A program made the translations under genes and the position numbers. Shown piece by piece: positions 52,153 through 59,553 of a DNA stretch of 64,000 bases. The stretch comes from Candidatus Gastranaerophilales bacterium. GTDB taxonomy: Bacteria; Cyanobacteriota; Vampirovibrionia; Gastranaerophilales; Gastranaerophilaceae. The notes beneath the pieces are model-generated. The model ran no database searches and was not told the DNA's origin. It worked only from the letters and a program-made list of their open reading frames with translations. Location: the NCBI GenBank assembly GCA_944327225.1, contig CALVGZ010000005.1, forward strand, positions 1-64,000. The letters are read 5' to 3'. Each line of letters begins with the position of its first letter. The first letter of the stretch is position 1.

Positions 52153-52189
52153 ATAAAATCCTGATACAAACTCTATATCAGGATTTTAT
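52153..52189 (-). terminator. 14-bp perfect hairpin between the HD-GYP and ATP-grasp genes, terminator or SD-hiding switch
   Basis: ATAAAATCCTGATA (52153-52166) and TATCAGGATTTTAT (52176-52189) are exact complements around a 9-nt loop. On the minus strand it ends in TTTTAT after the HD-GYP stop and contains AGGA, 8 nt before the ATP-grasp ATG, within the stem. It can therefore stop transcription and also mask translation. Confidence 0.65.
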
Positions 52190-52199
52190 CATAAAAATA

Positions 52200-53483
52200 T
52201 TATTTTTTAATTTCAATCAAAATATCTACAATTTTTGGATCCCATTTTATGCCTGATTCTTTTTTAATTATTTCTAGTGCTTCTGCATTTGAAAGAGCTT
52301 TTCTGTGTGCTCTGTCTTGTGTTAAGGCACAATATGCTCCGGCTAAAGCTATAATTCTGGAGCCAAGAGGAATAGAATTGCCTTTTAAACCTTCAGGGAA
52401 GCCTTTTCCATTATATCTTTCTTCCTGATAGTTTATGTATGGCACGACTTCAGACATGAAATTAATATTCATTAATAAATCAACCCCGACATTAGGATGG
52501 TTTTTAAGTTCATTCCATTCCGCGTCGGTTAATTTGTCTTTTTTGGTGAACAATTCTTCGGATAAAGTAATTTTTCCGATATTTTGTAATAATCCTGCGT
52601 AATATATTAAATCTGTTGTTTTTTCATTTAAACCCATGTGTTCGCAAATTTCTCTTGATAAATTTGCACATTCATTTGAGTGTGAGCGTTTGTATTGACC
52701 TTTTAAATCAACAGCATAAGCCAGTTTTTCAACGAATGTTTGCTGCTGATCACCTAAATCACCAATGATAGCCGTTAGTTGTGCTCTCAGGTTTTGTAAT
52801 TCCAATGTTGAAACACTGTCGAGTGCAACTAAACGTTTAACTTCATCAATCAGTTTTTGTAATCCCATTGATGTTACAAATAAACCTGCCATATTTTGAA
52901 TTAAATCAGCATATTCAAATTCTAAAGGTCGTTCGATTTTTCTTATAATTTCAATTACGCCGATACATTCAAAATTGTTTTTCATAGGAAAAATTGAAAA
53001 TTGCATTTCATCTTTTTCAAAACAAAATTCTTCCTCTTTTTCCATAACTTTTTTAATGTAGTCGGTTATATTTTCATTTGAAAGTTCTTCATCAGACGAA
53101 CCTGCGTGACGAAGCGGCTCACCTTTTTTTGCAAGAAAAATATTGCATTCAACCAAATTAAGCATTAATTTGATAGTTTTTGCAATAGAATTATATATTA
53201 CAAAATCCTCATTATTTTCAAAGCCTAATAAACTTAATGTATTATCTATTGAATAAATAGAAATAAGTTCATTTAATTGAGCTTTTAAACTTTCTTTTTT
53301 ATCTTTTTCTTTTACTTTTTTAGAAATTTTTTCAACAAGTTCAGGATTAATTAATTGTTCTGTTACAAAATCTCCTAAATTCAGGGCAAAAATTTCTTCT
53401 AACGGGTCATCTTCAAGAAGATTTATATTTCTTGTGTAAACTGAAGCATTTTCTGTAGCCTTCATTTTTTTTGTTTTACTCAT
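52200..53483 (-). CDS. HD-GYP-type protein with lost metal ligands
   Basis: The 427-residue cytoplasmic protein has an N-terminal helical part, a GAF-like domain (about 95-210, VIYNSIAKTIKLMLNLVECN, then FPMKNNFECIGVIEIIRK) and a C-terminal HD-GYP fold (about 245-420). HD-GYP domains hydrolyse cyclic-di-GMP with a binuclear iron centre. Here the HD pair in the LLHDIGK position is Gln300-Asn301 (LLQNIGK), the HHE triad is Y352-Q353-E (NYQEERYNGKGFP), and the later Asp is replaced (AGAYCALTQ). KNHPNVG keeps one His. Metal-dependent hydrolysis is therefore unlikely, and a binding or scaffold role is inferred. AGGA precedes the ATG at 53483. Confidence 0.8.
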   Translation of the reverse strand: MSKTKKMKATENASVYTRNINLLEDDPLEEIFALNLGDFVTEQLINPELVEKISKKVKEKDKKESLKAQLNELISIYSIDNTLSLLGFENNEDFVIYNSIAKTIKLMLNLVECNIFLAKKGEPLRHAGSSDEELSNENITDYIKKVMEKEEEFCFEKDEMQFSIFPMKNNFECIGVIEIIRKIERPLEFEYADLIQNMAGLFVTSMGLQKLIDEVKRLVALDSVSTLELQNLRAQLTAIIGDLGDQQQTFVEKLAYAVDLKGQYKRSHSNECANLSREICEHMGLNEKTTDLIYYAGLLQNIGKITLSEELFTKKDKLTDAEWNELKNHPNVGVDLLMNINFMSEVVPYINYQEERYNGKGFPEGLKGNSIPLGSRIIALAGAYCALTQDRAHRKALSNAEALEIIKKESGIKWDPKIVDILIEIKK

Positions 53484-53600
53484 AAATACCAATCCTGTGC
53501 CGCTTACATTTTTATAAACGACATTTTTTTTTAAAACTGAAGTATTTTTTAAAAAAATTATACATTAGTTAATATATTTTTATACTTTCGTTATAGATGA

Positions 53601-53606
53601 TAAAAT
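53601..53606 (+). promoter_or_regulatory. -10-like box 6 nt before metX
   Basis: TAAAAT (53601-53606) is followed by AATACA and the ATG at 53613. No Shine-Dalgarno sequence is present, so metX may be read from a leaderless mRNA. Confidence 0.4.
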
Positions 53607-53612
53607 AATACA

Positions 53613-54707
53613 ATGGAAATTGAGAATTATACGGAAACAAAAATTTATAAATTAAATGAACCTACCGTACTAAAATGTGGTAAGGTTCTTGATAATATAG
53701 AAATTGCATACCAAACATACGGCAAATTAAGTGAAAATAAAGATAATGCAATATTAGTTTTGCATGCTTTAACCGGAAGTGCCCATGCTGCTTTTTTGAA
53801 TAAAAAAACAAACAAAAAAGGCTGGTGGGACGATATGATAGGTCCAAATAAGGCTTTTGACACTAATAAATTTTTTATAATTTCATCCAATGTTTTAGGG
53901 GGCTGTTACGGTACAACAGGCCCAAAATCCATTAATCCCTCAACAAATACGCCTTATGCTCTCGATTTTCCGGTTGTTACTATTGAGGATATGGTAAAAG
54001 TTCAAAAAAAATTGGTGGATTATTTCGGAATTAAAAAAATAATTGTTGCAGGTGGTTCAATGGGTGGCATGCAGGCACTTGAATGGTCGATTGCATATCC
54101 TGAATACGTTAAATCAACTATTTTAATTGCAACTGCTGCAAGATTAAATGCTCAATCAATTGCATTTAATGCTGTTGCAAGAAATGCAATTTTAACCGAT
54201 AAGAATTTTAATAACGGAAATTATTATAATAAAGAATTGCCCGCTTCCGGTCTTGCAATTGCAAGAATGATAGGCCATATTACTTATTTATGTGAAGAAG
54301 CGATGTATAAGAAATTTGGCAGAGAATTCAAAGATACCCCAAGTTTTGATTTTGGTATTGATTTTCAGGTTGAAAGTTATTTGGAACATCAAGGAAAAAT
54401 TTTTGTAGATAGGTTTGATGCAAATAGTTATTTATATATTACCAAAGCCCTTGATTATTATGATCCGATTAAATCATACGGAAGTCTTGAAAATGCACTG
54501 AAAAATAGTCAGTCAAATTTTTTAGTAATTTCTTTTTCAACGGATTGGTTATTTACAACCGAGCAAGCTAAACAGATTGTAAGTACGCTAATTAAATTAA
54601 ATAAAAATGTATCTTTTGTTGAGCTTGAAAGTAAATGCGGACATGACGCTTTTTTATTGGAGTTTGAACAACAAACAAAAATAATTAAAAGTTTTTTAGG
54701 AGAATAG
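53613..54707 (+). CDS. metX: Homoserine O-acetyltransferase (MetX family)
   Basis: The 364-residue alpha/beta-hydrolase transfers an acyl group to homoserine, the first committed step of methionine synthesis. LHALTGSAHAAF and GWWDDMIGPNKAFDT are conserved. The nucleophile is in VAGGSMGGMQALEW, with the Asp in SFSTDWLFTTEQ and the His in KCGHDAFLLE. Succinyl versus acetyl specificity cannot be read here. metW starts directly at the stop (TAGATG). Confidence 0.93.
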   Translation: MEIENYTETKIYKLNEPTVLKCGKVLDNIEIAYQTYGKLSENKDNAILVLHALTGSAHAAFLNKKTNKKGWWDDMIGPNKAFDTNKFFIISSNVLGGCYGTTGPKSINPSTNTPYALDFPVVTIEDMVKVQKKLVDYFGIKKIIVAGGSMGGMQALEWSIAYPEYVKSTILIATAARLNAQSIAFNAVARNAILTDKNFNNGNYYNKELPASGLAIARMIGHITYLCEEAMYKKFGREFKDTPSFDFGIDFQVESYLEHQGKIFVDRFDANSYLYITKALDYYDPIKSYGSLENALKNSQSNFLVISFSTDWLFTTEQAKQIVSTLIKLNKNVSFVELESKCGHDAFLLEFEQQTKIIKSFLGE

Positions 54708-55316
54708 ATGACAACTAAAGAATTTAATTTAAATTATAAAATTGTTTGCAGTTTAATTGCCGCAAATTCACGGGTTTTAGATCTCGGATGCGGGGATGGC
54801 AGATTGCTAAAAATTTTGAAAAATGAGAAAAATGTGGGTGGTTTGGGAGTTGAAATAAATCAAGATTGTGTATTAAGAGCCTTGCAAAAAGGATTGAATG
54901 TCGTTCAAGGTGATTTAGATAAAGGACTTCAGGAATTTCAAGACAATAGTTTTGATTTTGCGATTTTAAATCAAACTCTTCAATCGACAAAAAATCCGGA
55001 GTTTGTGATATATGAAATGTTGAGGGTTGCAAAAAAGTGTATTGTATCTTTTCCTAATTTTGCTTATTGGAAAGTCAGATTTTATTTGTTTTTTAGAGGA
55101 AAAATGCCAAAATCAAAAGTTCTTCCTTATGAGTGGTATGATACTCCCAATGTTCATTTACTTACTATAAGTGACTTTTTTGAATTTTGCAAAAAAAGAA
55201 ATATTAATATTGAAAAGTCTGTATATTTGACTAAAAGAAAGTCTAGAAGCGGTTTTTTAATCAAAAATATAGCAAATTTTTTTACTGAAGAAGTTATTTT
55301 CGTTATATCAAGATAG
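54708..55316 (+). CDS. metW: MetW protein (methyltransferase-like)
   Basis: The 202-residue protein has the MetW signature. SRVLDLGCGDGRLLKIL is the SAM-binding loop, followed by LNQTLQSTKNPEFVIYEMLR, ISFPNFAYWKVR-like VSFPNFAYWKVRFYLFFRGK and LPYEWYDTPNVHLLTISDF. MetW commonly partners MetX, sometimes forming the active acyltransferase complex. It follows metX without a gap. Confidence 0.93.
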   Translation: MTTKEFNLNYKIVCSLIAANSRVLDLGCGDGRLLKILKNEKNVGGLGVEINQDCVLRALQKGLNVVQGDLDKGLQEFQDNSFDFAILNQTLQSTKNPEFVIYEMLRVAKKCIVSFPNFAYWKVRFYLFFRGKMPKSKVLPYEWYDTPNVHLLTISDFFEFCKKRNINIEKSVYLTKRKSRSGFLIKNIANFFTEEVIFVISR

Positions 55317-55404
55317 TGAAAGTTTAAATATATAAATGAATTTTATATATAATATATAAATATGATTTATTTTTTTTAATTTTTGTAGTAAAATTAATTT
55401 AATT

Positions 55405-55410
55405 TATAAC
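55405..55410 (+). promoter_or_regulatory. -10-like box 6 nt before the histidine kinase gene
   Basis: TATAAC (55405-55410) is followed by GCATTT and the ATG at 55417. There is no ribosome-binding sequence. Confidence 0.3.
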
Positions 55411-55416
55411 GCATTT

Positions 55417-56115
55417 ATGAAAAATATAATGAAAATTCAGAATCAAAAAGATGATTTTTTAGCAAAAATTATTCATGATTTAAAAACTCCTACAATTGCA
55501 CAAATCAAAGCACTTGAGTGTTTTTTGACTACTTGTTCTGATAAGTTTAATCAAGATGAAAAAGATTTAATAGAATTAACTTTAAATTCTTGTAATTATA
55601 TGCAAAAATTAATAGAAACATTTAATTTTGTTCATAAACTTAATTATGAGGAAATTATTTTAAACTATGAAAAATTTAGTTTGATTAGTTTGATTGAAAA
55701 TACTATTAATGAATTAAAAATTTTGCTTAAATATTATAATTTAAATGTTAAATTTAAATATGATGAAGAGATTGTTGTAAATGCCGATAAACTTCAAATT
55801 AAAAGAGTTTTAGATAATCTTATTTCGAATAGTATTAATTACGCTTTCAAAAATAGCACAATTTATATAAGTGTTGAATCAAAAAAAGGTGAAACATCAA
55901 TCGAAATAAAAAATAACAGCCCATATATAGAGCCAAAAGTTTTAAAAGAAATTTTCGAGAAATTTAAAACTTATCCTTCTAATTATAATAAAGCTGGTGT
56001 GGGGCTTGGGCTATACTTATCGAAAGAAATTATACATGCCCATTTTGGCAAAATGATTGCAAAAAGTTATCCGGATAATATAAATATTTTTGGATTTATA
56101 ATTCCTGAAAAATAA
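55417..56115 (+). CDS. Soluble histidine kinase without a sensor domain
   Basis: The 232-residue protein is little more than a kinase core. The dimerisation helix bears the phospho-acceptor in FLAKIIHDLKTPTIAQ (about residue 20). The ATPase domain has LDNLISNSINYAF (N box), IKNNSPYIEPKVLKEIFEKF (G1 region, without the usual Asp-Gly) and GVGLGLYLSKEIIHAHFG (G2). No membrane helix or input domain is present, so it must be activated by a partner. No response regulator gene lies next to it. G1 variation of this kind occurs in active kinases. Confidence 0.82.
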   Translation: MKNIMKIQNQKDDFLAKIIHDLKTPTIAQIKALECFLTTCSDKFNQDEKDLIELTLNSCNYMQKLIETFNFVHKLNYEEIILNYEKFSLISLIENTINELKILLKYYNLNVKFKYDEEIVVNADKLQIKRVLDNLISNSINYAFKNSTIYISVESKKGETSIEIKNNSPYIEPKVLKEIFEKFKTYPSNYNKAGVGLGLYLSKEIIHAHFGKMIAKSYPDNINIFGFIIPEK

Positions 56116-56143
56116 AAAAAATGCAAGCAAATCATGCTTGCAT
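56112..56143 (-). terminator. Terminator of the 409-residue helical protein gene
   Basis: ATGCAAGCA (56121-56129) pairs with TGCTTGCAT (56135-56143). On the minus strand it is followed by a run of T, 37 nt after the stop at 56180. The plus-strand side lacks a T-run. Confidence 0.8.
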
Positions 56144-56179
56144 TCAAGTAATTAAACTAAGCGGAATGTGGGTTTAAGG

Positions 56180-57409
56180 TTAAGCAAATGTTTTAAAAGA
56201 ACTTTCGATGTTATCATCAATCACTTTTTGTACTGATTCAACTTCTGTTGTTACTGCACTTCTTTGAGTTTCAATGTTATCAAGTTCTAATTCAAGTTTT
56301 TTATCTTGATTTTGAATTTGTGTTTGTAATCTATCATATTTTGCTTTTGCTTTGTCGTCATCTTCAGTGTAATAAGAGTCAGAAATATTTGCTGTTGTAT
56401 CCCAAGATAAACTGTTCCATTTTACTTCTTTTGTTTCGGCATCCAAGCTTCCTTTTTCAAGCAAATATTTACCGTTTCTTAAACAATCTTGAAGGTAGTT
56501 TGGACCGTCAGTTGTCCCGTTAATGTCTGTTGAACCGTATTTTAATGTATTATCAACAACATAACGTCTTAATACAACGCCGTTAGCATCAACCAAGCTG
56601 AATTTTCCATCCGAACCTTCAACTTTATTAACATTTGTTATGGTTTTAAGAGTAGATGAAGGTATAGACGATGAATCATTAACTATTGTAGCAGTTTCTG
56701 AGCTTTCAAATTCATTTTTCTTATTTTCATCAGTAATTTCTTTACCCGTTTTATAATTGTAATAAACTTTTGAACCATCACCTTTTACTATTTCAACCAT
56801 TTGGTGTTCGGTATCAATATTTAAATTTTTTGTGACTATATCTTTTGAAGATTCCAAAAAAGTTCCAAGAGCTGTTTGTGTGCTACCGTCTTTAGGAACA
56901 ACGATATAGTTGTCGCCGGTATTTTCTTTCTGTCCGTCCGAAGATTTTGAACCTACTCTGTACACACCATCATCATCTTGAGTAGTTGGTACATTTGAAA
57001 TTTTTGAAATTGTACCCGGTATTTCATCTTCACTCGAAACTACAATTGCACCGTAAGCGTCAACTAATCTGTATGCAGTTGTGCTTGCATATTCTTGATT
57101 TGCAGTTCTGTCATAAGCCTGTATACCGCTATCATCAGAAGAAAACTGATTTAACGTGCCGCTAATTAAAGTTGCATAAGTTAAATTTGCAGTTCTGTTA
57201 ACTGTATCATTGTCTGAATTTGTAGCTGCAAGTGCTAATGAAATTTTCATTTGCCTGTTTGAAGTTGCATCTTCATACTCAACTGCAATTTCTTCAAGTT
57301 GTTGAGCTAAAACCAATCTTTTTTGTGAAATTTGTTGTGCCCTGTATTCAAGGTCACTCTTTCTGGCAGTTAATAATAACATTCTGCCTTGACTTGCTGA
57401 TAATCCCAT
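56180..57409 (-). CDS. Filament-like protein with conserved helical ends and a variable middle
   Basis: The 409-residue protein begins MGLSASQGRMLLLTARKSDL and continues in a long helix (about 10-75). Its centre (about 80-350) is Asn/Ser/Thr/Asp-rich and beta-like, with repeats such as GDGSKVYYNYKTGKE and DGKFSLVDANGVVLRRYVVD. It ends in a coiled coil (about 350-400, RLQTQIQNQDKKLELELDNI) and the terminus NIESSFKTFA. Helical ends with a variable centre recall flagellin- or secretion-filament-type proteins. I know similar MGxSASQ proteins from Gastranaerophilales but not their function. There is no signal peptide. AAAGGTGG precedes the ATG. Confidence 0.65.
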   Translation of the reverse strand: MGLSASQGRMLLLTARKSDLEYRAQQISQKRLVLAQQLEEIAVEYEDATSNRQMKISLALAATNSDNDTVNRTANLTYATLISGTLNQFSSDDSGIQAYDRTANQEYASTTAYRLVDAYGAIVVSSEDEIPGTISKISNVPTTQDDDGVYRVGSKSSDGQKENTGDNYIVVPKDGSTQTALGTFLESSKDIVTKNLNIDTEHQMVEIVKGDGSKVYYNYKTGKEITDENKKNEFESSETATIVNDSSSIPSSTLKTITNVNKVEGSDGKFSLVDANGVVLRRYVVDNTLKYGSTDINGTTDGPNYLQDCLRNGKYLLEKGSLDAETKEVKWNSLSWDTTANISDSYYTEDDDKAKAKYDRLQTQIQNQDKKLELELDNIETQRSAVTTEVESVQKVIDDNIESSFKTFA

Positions 57410-57562
57410 TTTTTACCACCTTTACTATTTAATTACTTGTAGCAGATTTTCGACATCAAAAATAAGATGTTCTTTTATCCACTTAATTAGTTCCCAAAAA
57501 AAAATATTGATAACAAAATGGAATTTTTCTATTTACAAAACTTTACAAATATTTATTATAAA

Positions 57563-57594
57563 CAAAGCTCTTTCCGTATTTGGAAAGAGCTTTG
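57563..57594 (-). terminator. Strong hairpin after rplI
   Basis: CAAAGCTCTTTCC (57563-57575) and GGAAAGAGCTTTG (57582-57594) form a 13-bp stem with a 6-nt loop, 25 nt after the rplI stop. The following T tract on the minus strand is short. Confidence 0.75.
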
Positions 57595-57619
57595 ATAATT
57601 TTACATATTTTATATATTT

Positions 57620-58108
57620 TTATTCAGCTGTTTCTTCTTCAAAAACTTCTTTAATTGTTTCGGATGCACTAACTTCAACATTTAATTGCGCTTTTACTTT
57701 TGAAGAAAGTTTTACTGTCATAACAAAATTTCCGATATGGTTAATCGGACTATCCAAAATAATAGCTTTTTTGTCTATTTCTTTACCTGTTTTTGCCAAT
57801 AATTCTTCAGCTAATTTCTTTGTTGTTATAGTACCGAATAATTTTCCGGATTCTCCGGCTTTTGCACTTAATTTAATTGTTTCAATTTTTTCAATTTCTT
57901 CTTTTGTACTTAAGGCTTCTTGATGTAACTTTTCTGCTTTAGCTTTAATTCTTGCTATGTTTCTTTCTCTTTGAGCTAAAGCTCCGGGTGTTGCAATTTC
58001 TGCAAGTGAATTAGGAATTAAATAATTTCTTGCATAGCCGTCTTTAACATTTACAAGATCACCCATTTCTCCTATATTTTGTACATCTTTTTTTAATATA
58101 ACCTGCAT
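57620..58108 (-). CDS. rplI: 50S ribosomal protein L9
   Basis: The 162-residue protein binds 23S rRNA near the L1 stalk. MQVILKKDVQNIGEMGDLVN, VKDGYARNYLIPN and LFGTITTKKLAEEL are diagnostic. A short acidic tail extends the C-terminus. The ribosome site AGGAGAAAACC is 5-8 nt before the ATG. Confidence 0.97.
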   Translation of the reverse strand: MQVILKKDVQNIGEMGDLVNVKDGYARNYLIPNSLAEIATPGALAQRERNIARIKAKAEKLHQEALSTKEEIEKIETIKLSAKAGESGKLFGTITTKKLAEELLAKTGKEIDKKAIILDSPINHIGNFVMTVKLSSKVKAQLNVEVSASETIKEVFEEETAE

Positions 58109-58187
58109 TGGTTTTCTCCTTTTGCTTAATTAATCTTTTGTGATGAGCTAAACTTTATCATATTTAAAACATATTTAAATTTCAAGT

Positions 58188-58730
58188 TTAGTTATTTTGT
58201 TTTATTTTTTTATGTTGTTTTTCTTTTTGTGTATTTTCTTTGATTTCATCTTCTGTTGGAATTGTATTCTCGTCAGTATTTTCAATTTCTTCTTCATTTT
58301 CTTGAGATTTCTCTTTAGCTGTATCGGTCATTTGATCCGCAAGCTCTTGAGCCTTTTCTTTTACAAGTTCTTTTAATTCTCCGACTATTTCTTCTGTTTT
58401 TTCAATTTTTGCTTTTTCCTGAATTGATAGGGCTTCATCAATTTCTTCATCTGTTTTTGGTCTTAAAACGGGAATGCTTAAATTTAAAACAGTAGCATTT
58501 TCTGTTGCATCTATACTTAAATCAAAAGAATCAACATCGATTTCCAAGTATTTTGAAATACTGTCTATCATATCGTCTTTTAACATTTGCATGGCACGTT
58601 CTGAAAAACCAACTCTATCTTGCATAAGCACAGTTCTTAATCTGTTTTTTGCAACAAGCTTTGTATCATCGTTTTGGGTAGTAAAAAAACTCAAAACCTT
58701 ATCGTATAAATCCGAAAAAATATCTTTCAT
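58188..58730 (-). CDS. minE: Cell division topological specificity factor MinE with a long C-terminal extension
   Basis: MinE stimulates the MinD ATPase and keeps the division inhibitor away from mid-cell. Residues 1-90 fit the family: MKDIFSDLYDKVLSFF is the membrane and MinD-binding part, then AKNRLRTVLMQDRVGFSERA, MLKDDMIDSISKYLEID and VLNLSIPVLRP. The protein continues for about 90 more residues of Glu/Lys/Gln-rich sequence, roughly doubling the normal 85-90. The ATG at 58730 lies just after the minD stop (TAAAATG). A start eight codons upstream inside minD is rejected. Confidence 0.9.
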   Translation of the reverse strand: MKDIFSDLYDKVLSFFTTQNDDTKLVAKNRLRTVLMQDRVGFSERAMQMLKDDMIDSISKYLEIDVDSFDLSIDATENATVLNLSIPVLRPKTDEEIDEALSIQEKAKIEKTEEIVGELKELVKEKAQELADQMTDTAKEKSQENEEEIENTDENTIPTEDEIKENTQKEKQHKKIKQNN

Positions 58731-58731
58731 T

Positions 58732-59541
58732 TTAGCCCTGCACTTTCTTTGCAAAGAATTTCCTTATTTTATCAATAAATGTCGTAGGTTCGTCAATATC
58801 TAATAAAGGTACGTCTTCACCCATAATTCTTCTGGCAACATTTAAGTATGCTTGCCCCGCTAAGGATTTTTCATCATTTACAACAGGTTCACCTTTGTTA
58901 GTTGAGGTTATAATATTTGTGTCTTCCGGAATGACACCTATTAAGTCGCAAGATAAAATTTCAACTACATCATCAACACCCATCATATCGTTTGATTTAA
59001 TTAGTTTGGGCCTTACTCGATTTACTAAAAGTCTGTATTTTTCAACTCCTTCTTTAGATTCTAAAAGACCAATTATTCTATCTGCATCTCTAATTGCACT
59101 CATTTCGGGGGTTGTTACAACTATTGCTTCATTGGCTCCGGCTACAGCATTTTGAAAACCCTGTTCTATTCCTGCAGGACAATCAACAAGTACATAGTCA
59201 TAGTCTTTTTTTAACTGTTCGCATATATTTTTTAATTGTTCAGCATCGATTGCTGATTTGTCACGAGTCTGAGCGGCCGCCAGAAGACATAAGTTTGGAT
59301 TTTTTTTGTCTTTTACAAGGGCTTGTTTTAGCTTACAGCGTTCTTCCACAACATCAACTATTGTATATACTATTCTGTTTTCTAATCCTAATAATAAATC
59401 TAAATTTCTCAAACCTATATCCGTATCAATTAATACAACCTTATTTCCCATATGGGCTAAAGCTGTGCCGATATTAGCAGAAGTTGTGGTTTTTCCTACA
59501 CCGCCTTTTCCGGACGTAATTACAATAACAGAACCAGCCAT
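58732..59541 (-). CDS. minD: Septum site-determining protein MinD
   Basis: The 269-residue membrane-associated ATPase recruits MinC. SGKGGVGKTTTSANIGTALA is the deviant Walker A. LVDCPAGIEQGFQNAVAGA is switch II, and VTTPEMSAIRDADRIIG is conserved. The C-terminal FIDKIRKFFAKKVQG is an amphipathic membrane-targeting helix. It lies between minC (12 bp upstream) and minE (coupled). Confidence 0.97.
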   Translation of the reverse strand: MAGSVIVITSGKGGVGKTTTSANIGTALAHMGNKVVLIDTDIGLRNLDLLLGLENRIVYTIVDVVEERCKLKQALVKDKKNPNLCLLAAAQTRDKSAIDAEQLKNICEQLKKDYDYVLVDCPAGIEQGFQNAVAGANEAIVVTTPEMSAIRDADRIIGLLESKEGVEKYRLLVNRVRPKLIKSNDMMGVDDVVEILSCDLIGVIPEDTNIITSTNKGEPVVNDEKSLAGQAYLNVARRIMGEDVPLLDIDEPTTFIDKIRKFFAKKVQG

Positions 59542-59553
59542 TTATTTGCTCCT

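Noticed and set aside
55900-56000. Histidine kinase G1 box without Asp-Gly as another dead enzyme
   Set aside because: Many active kinases have Asn/Ser at this place, and the phospho-acceptor His, N box and G2 box are intact.
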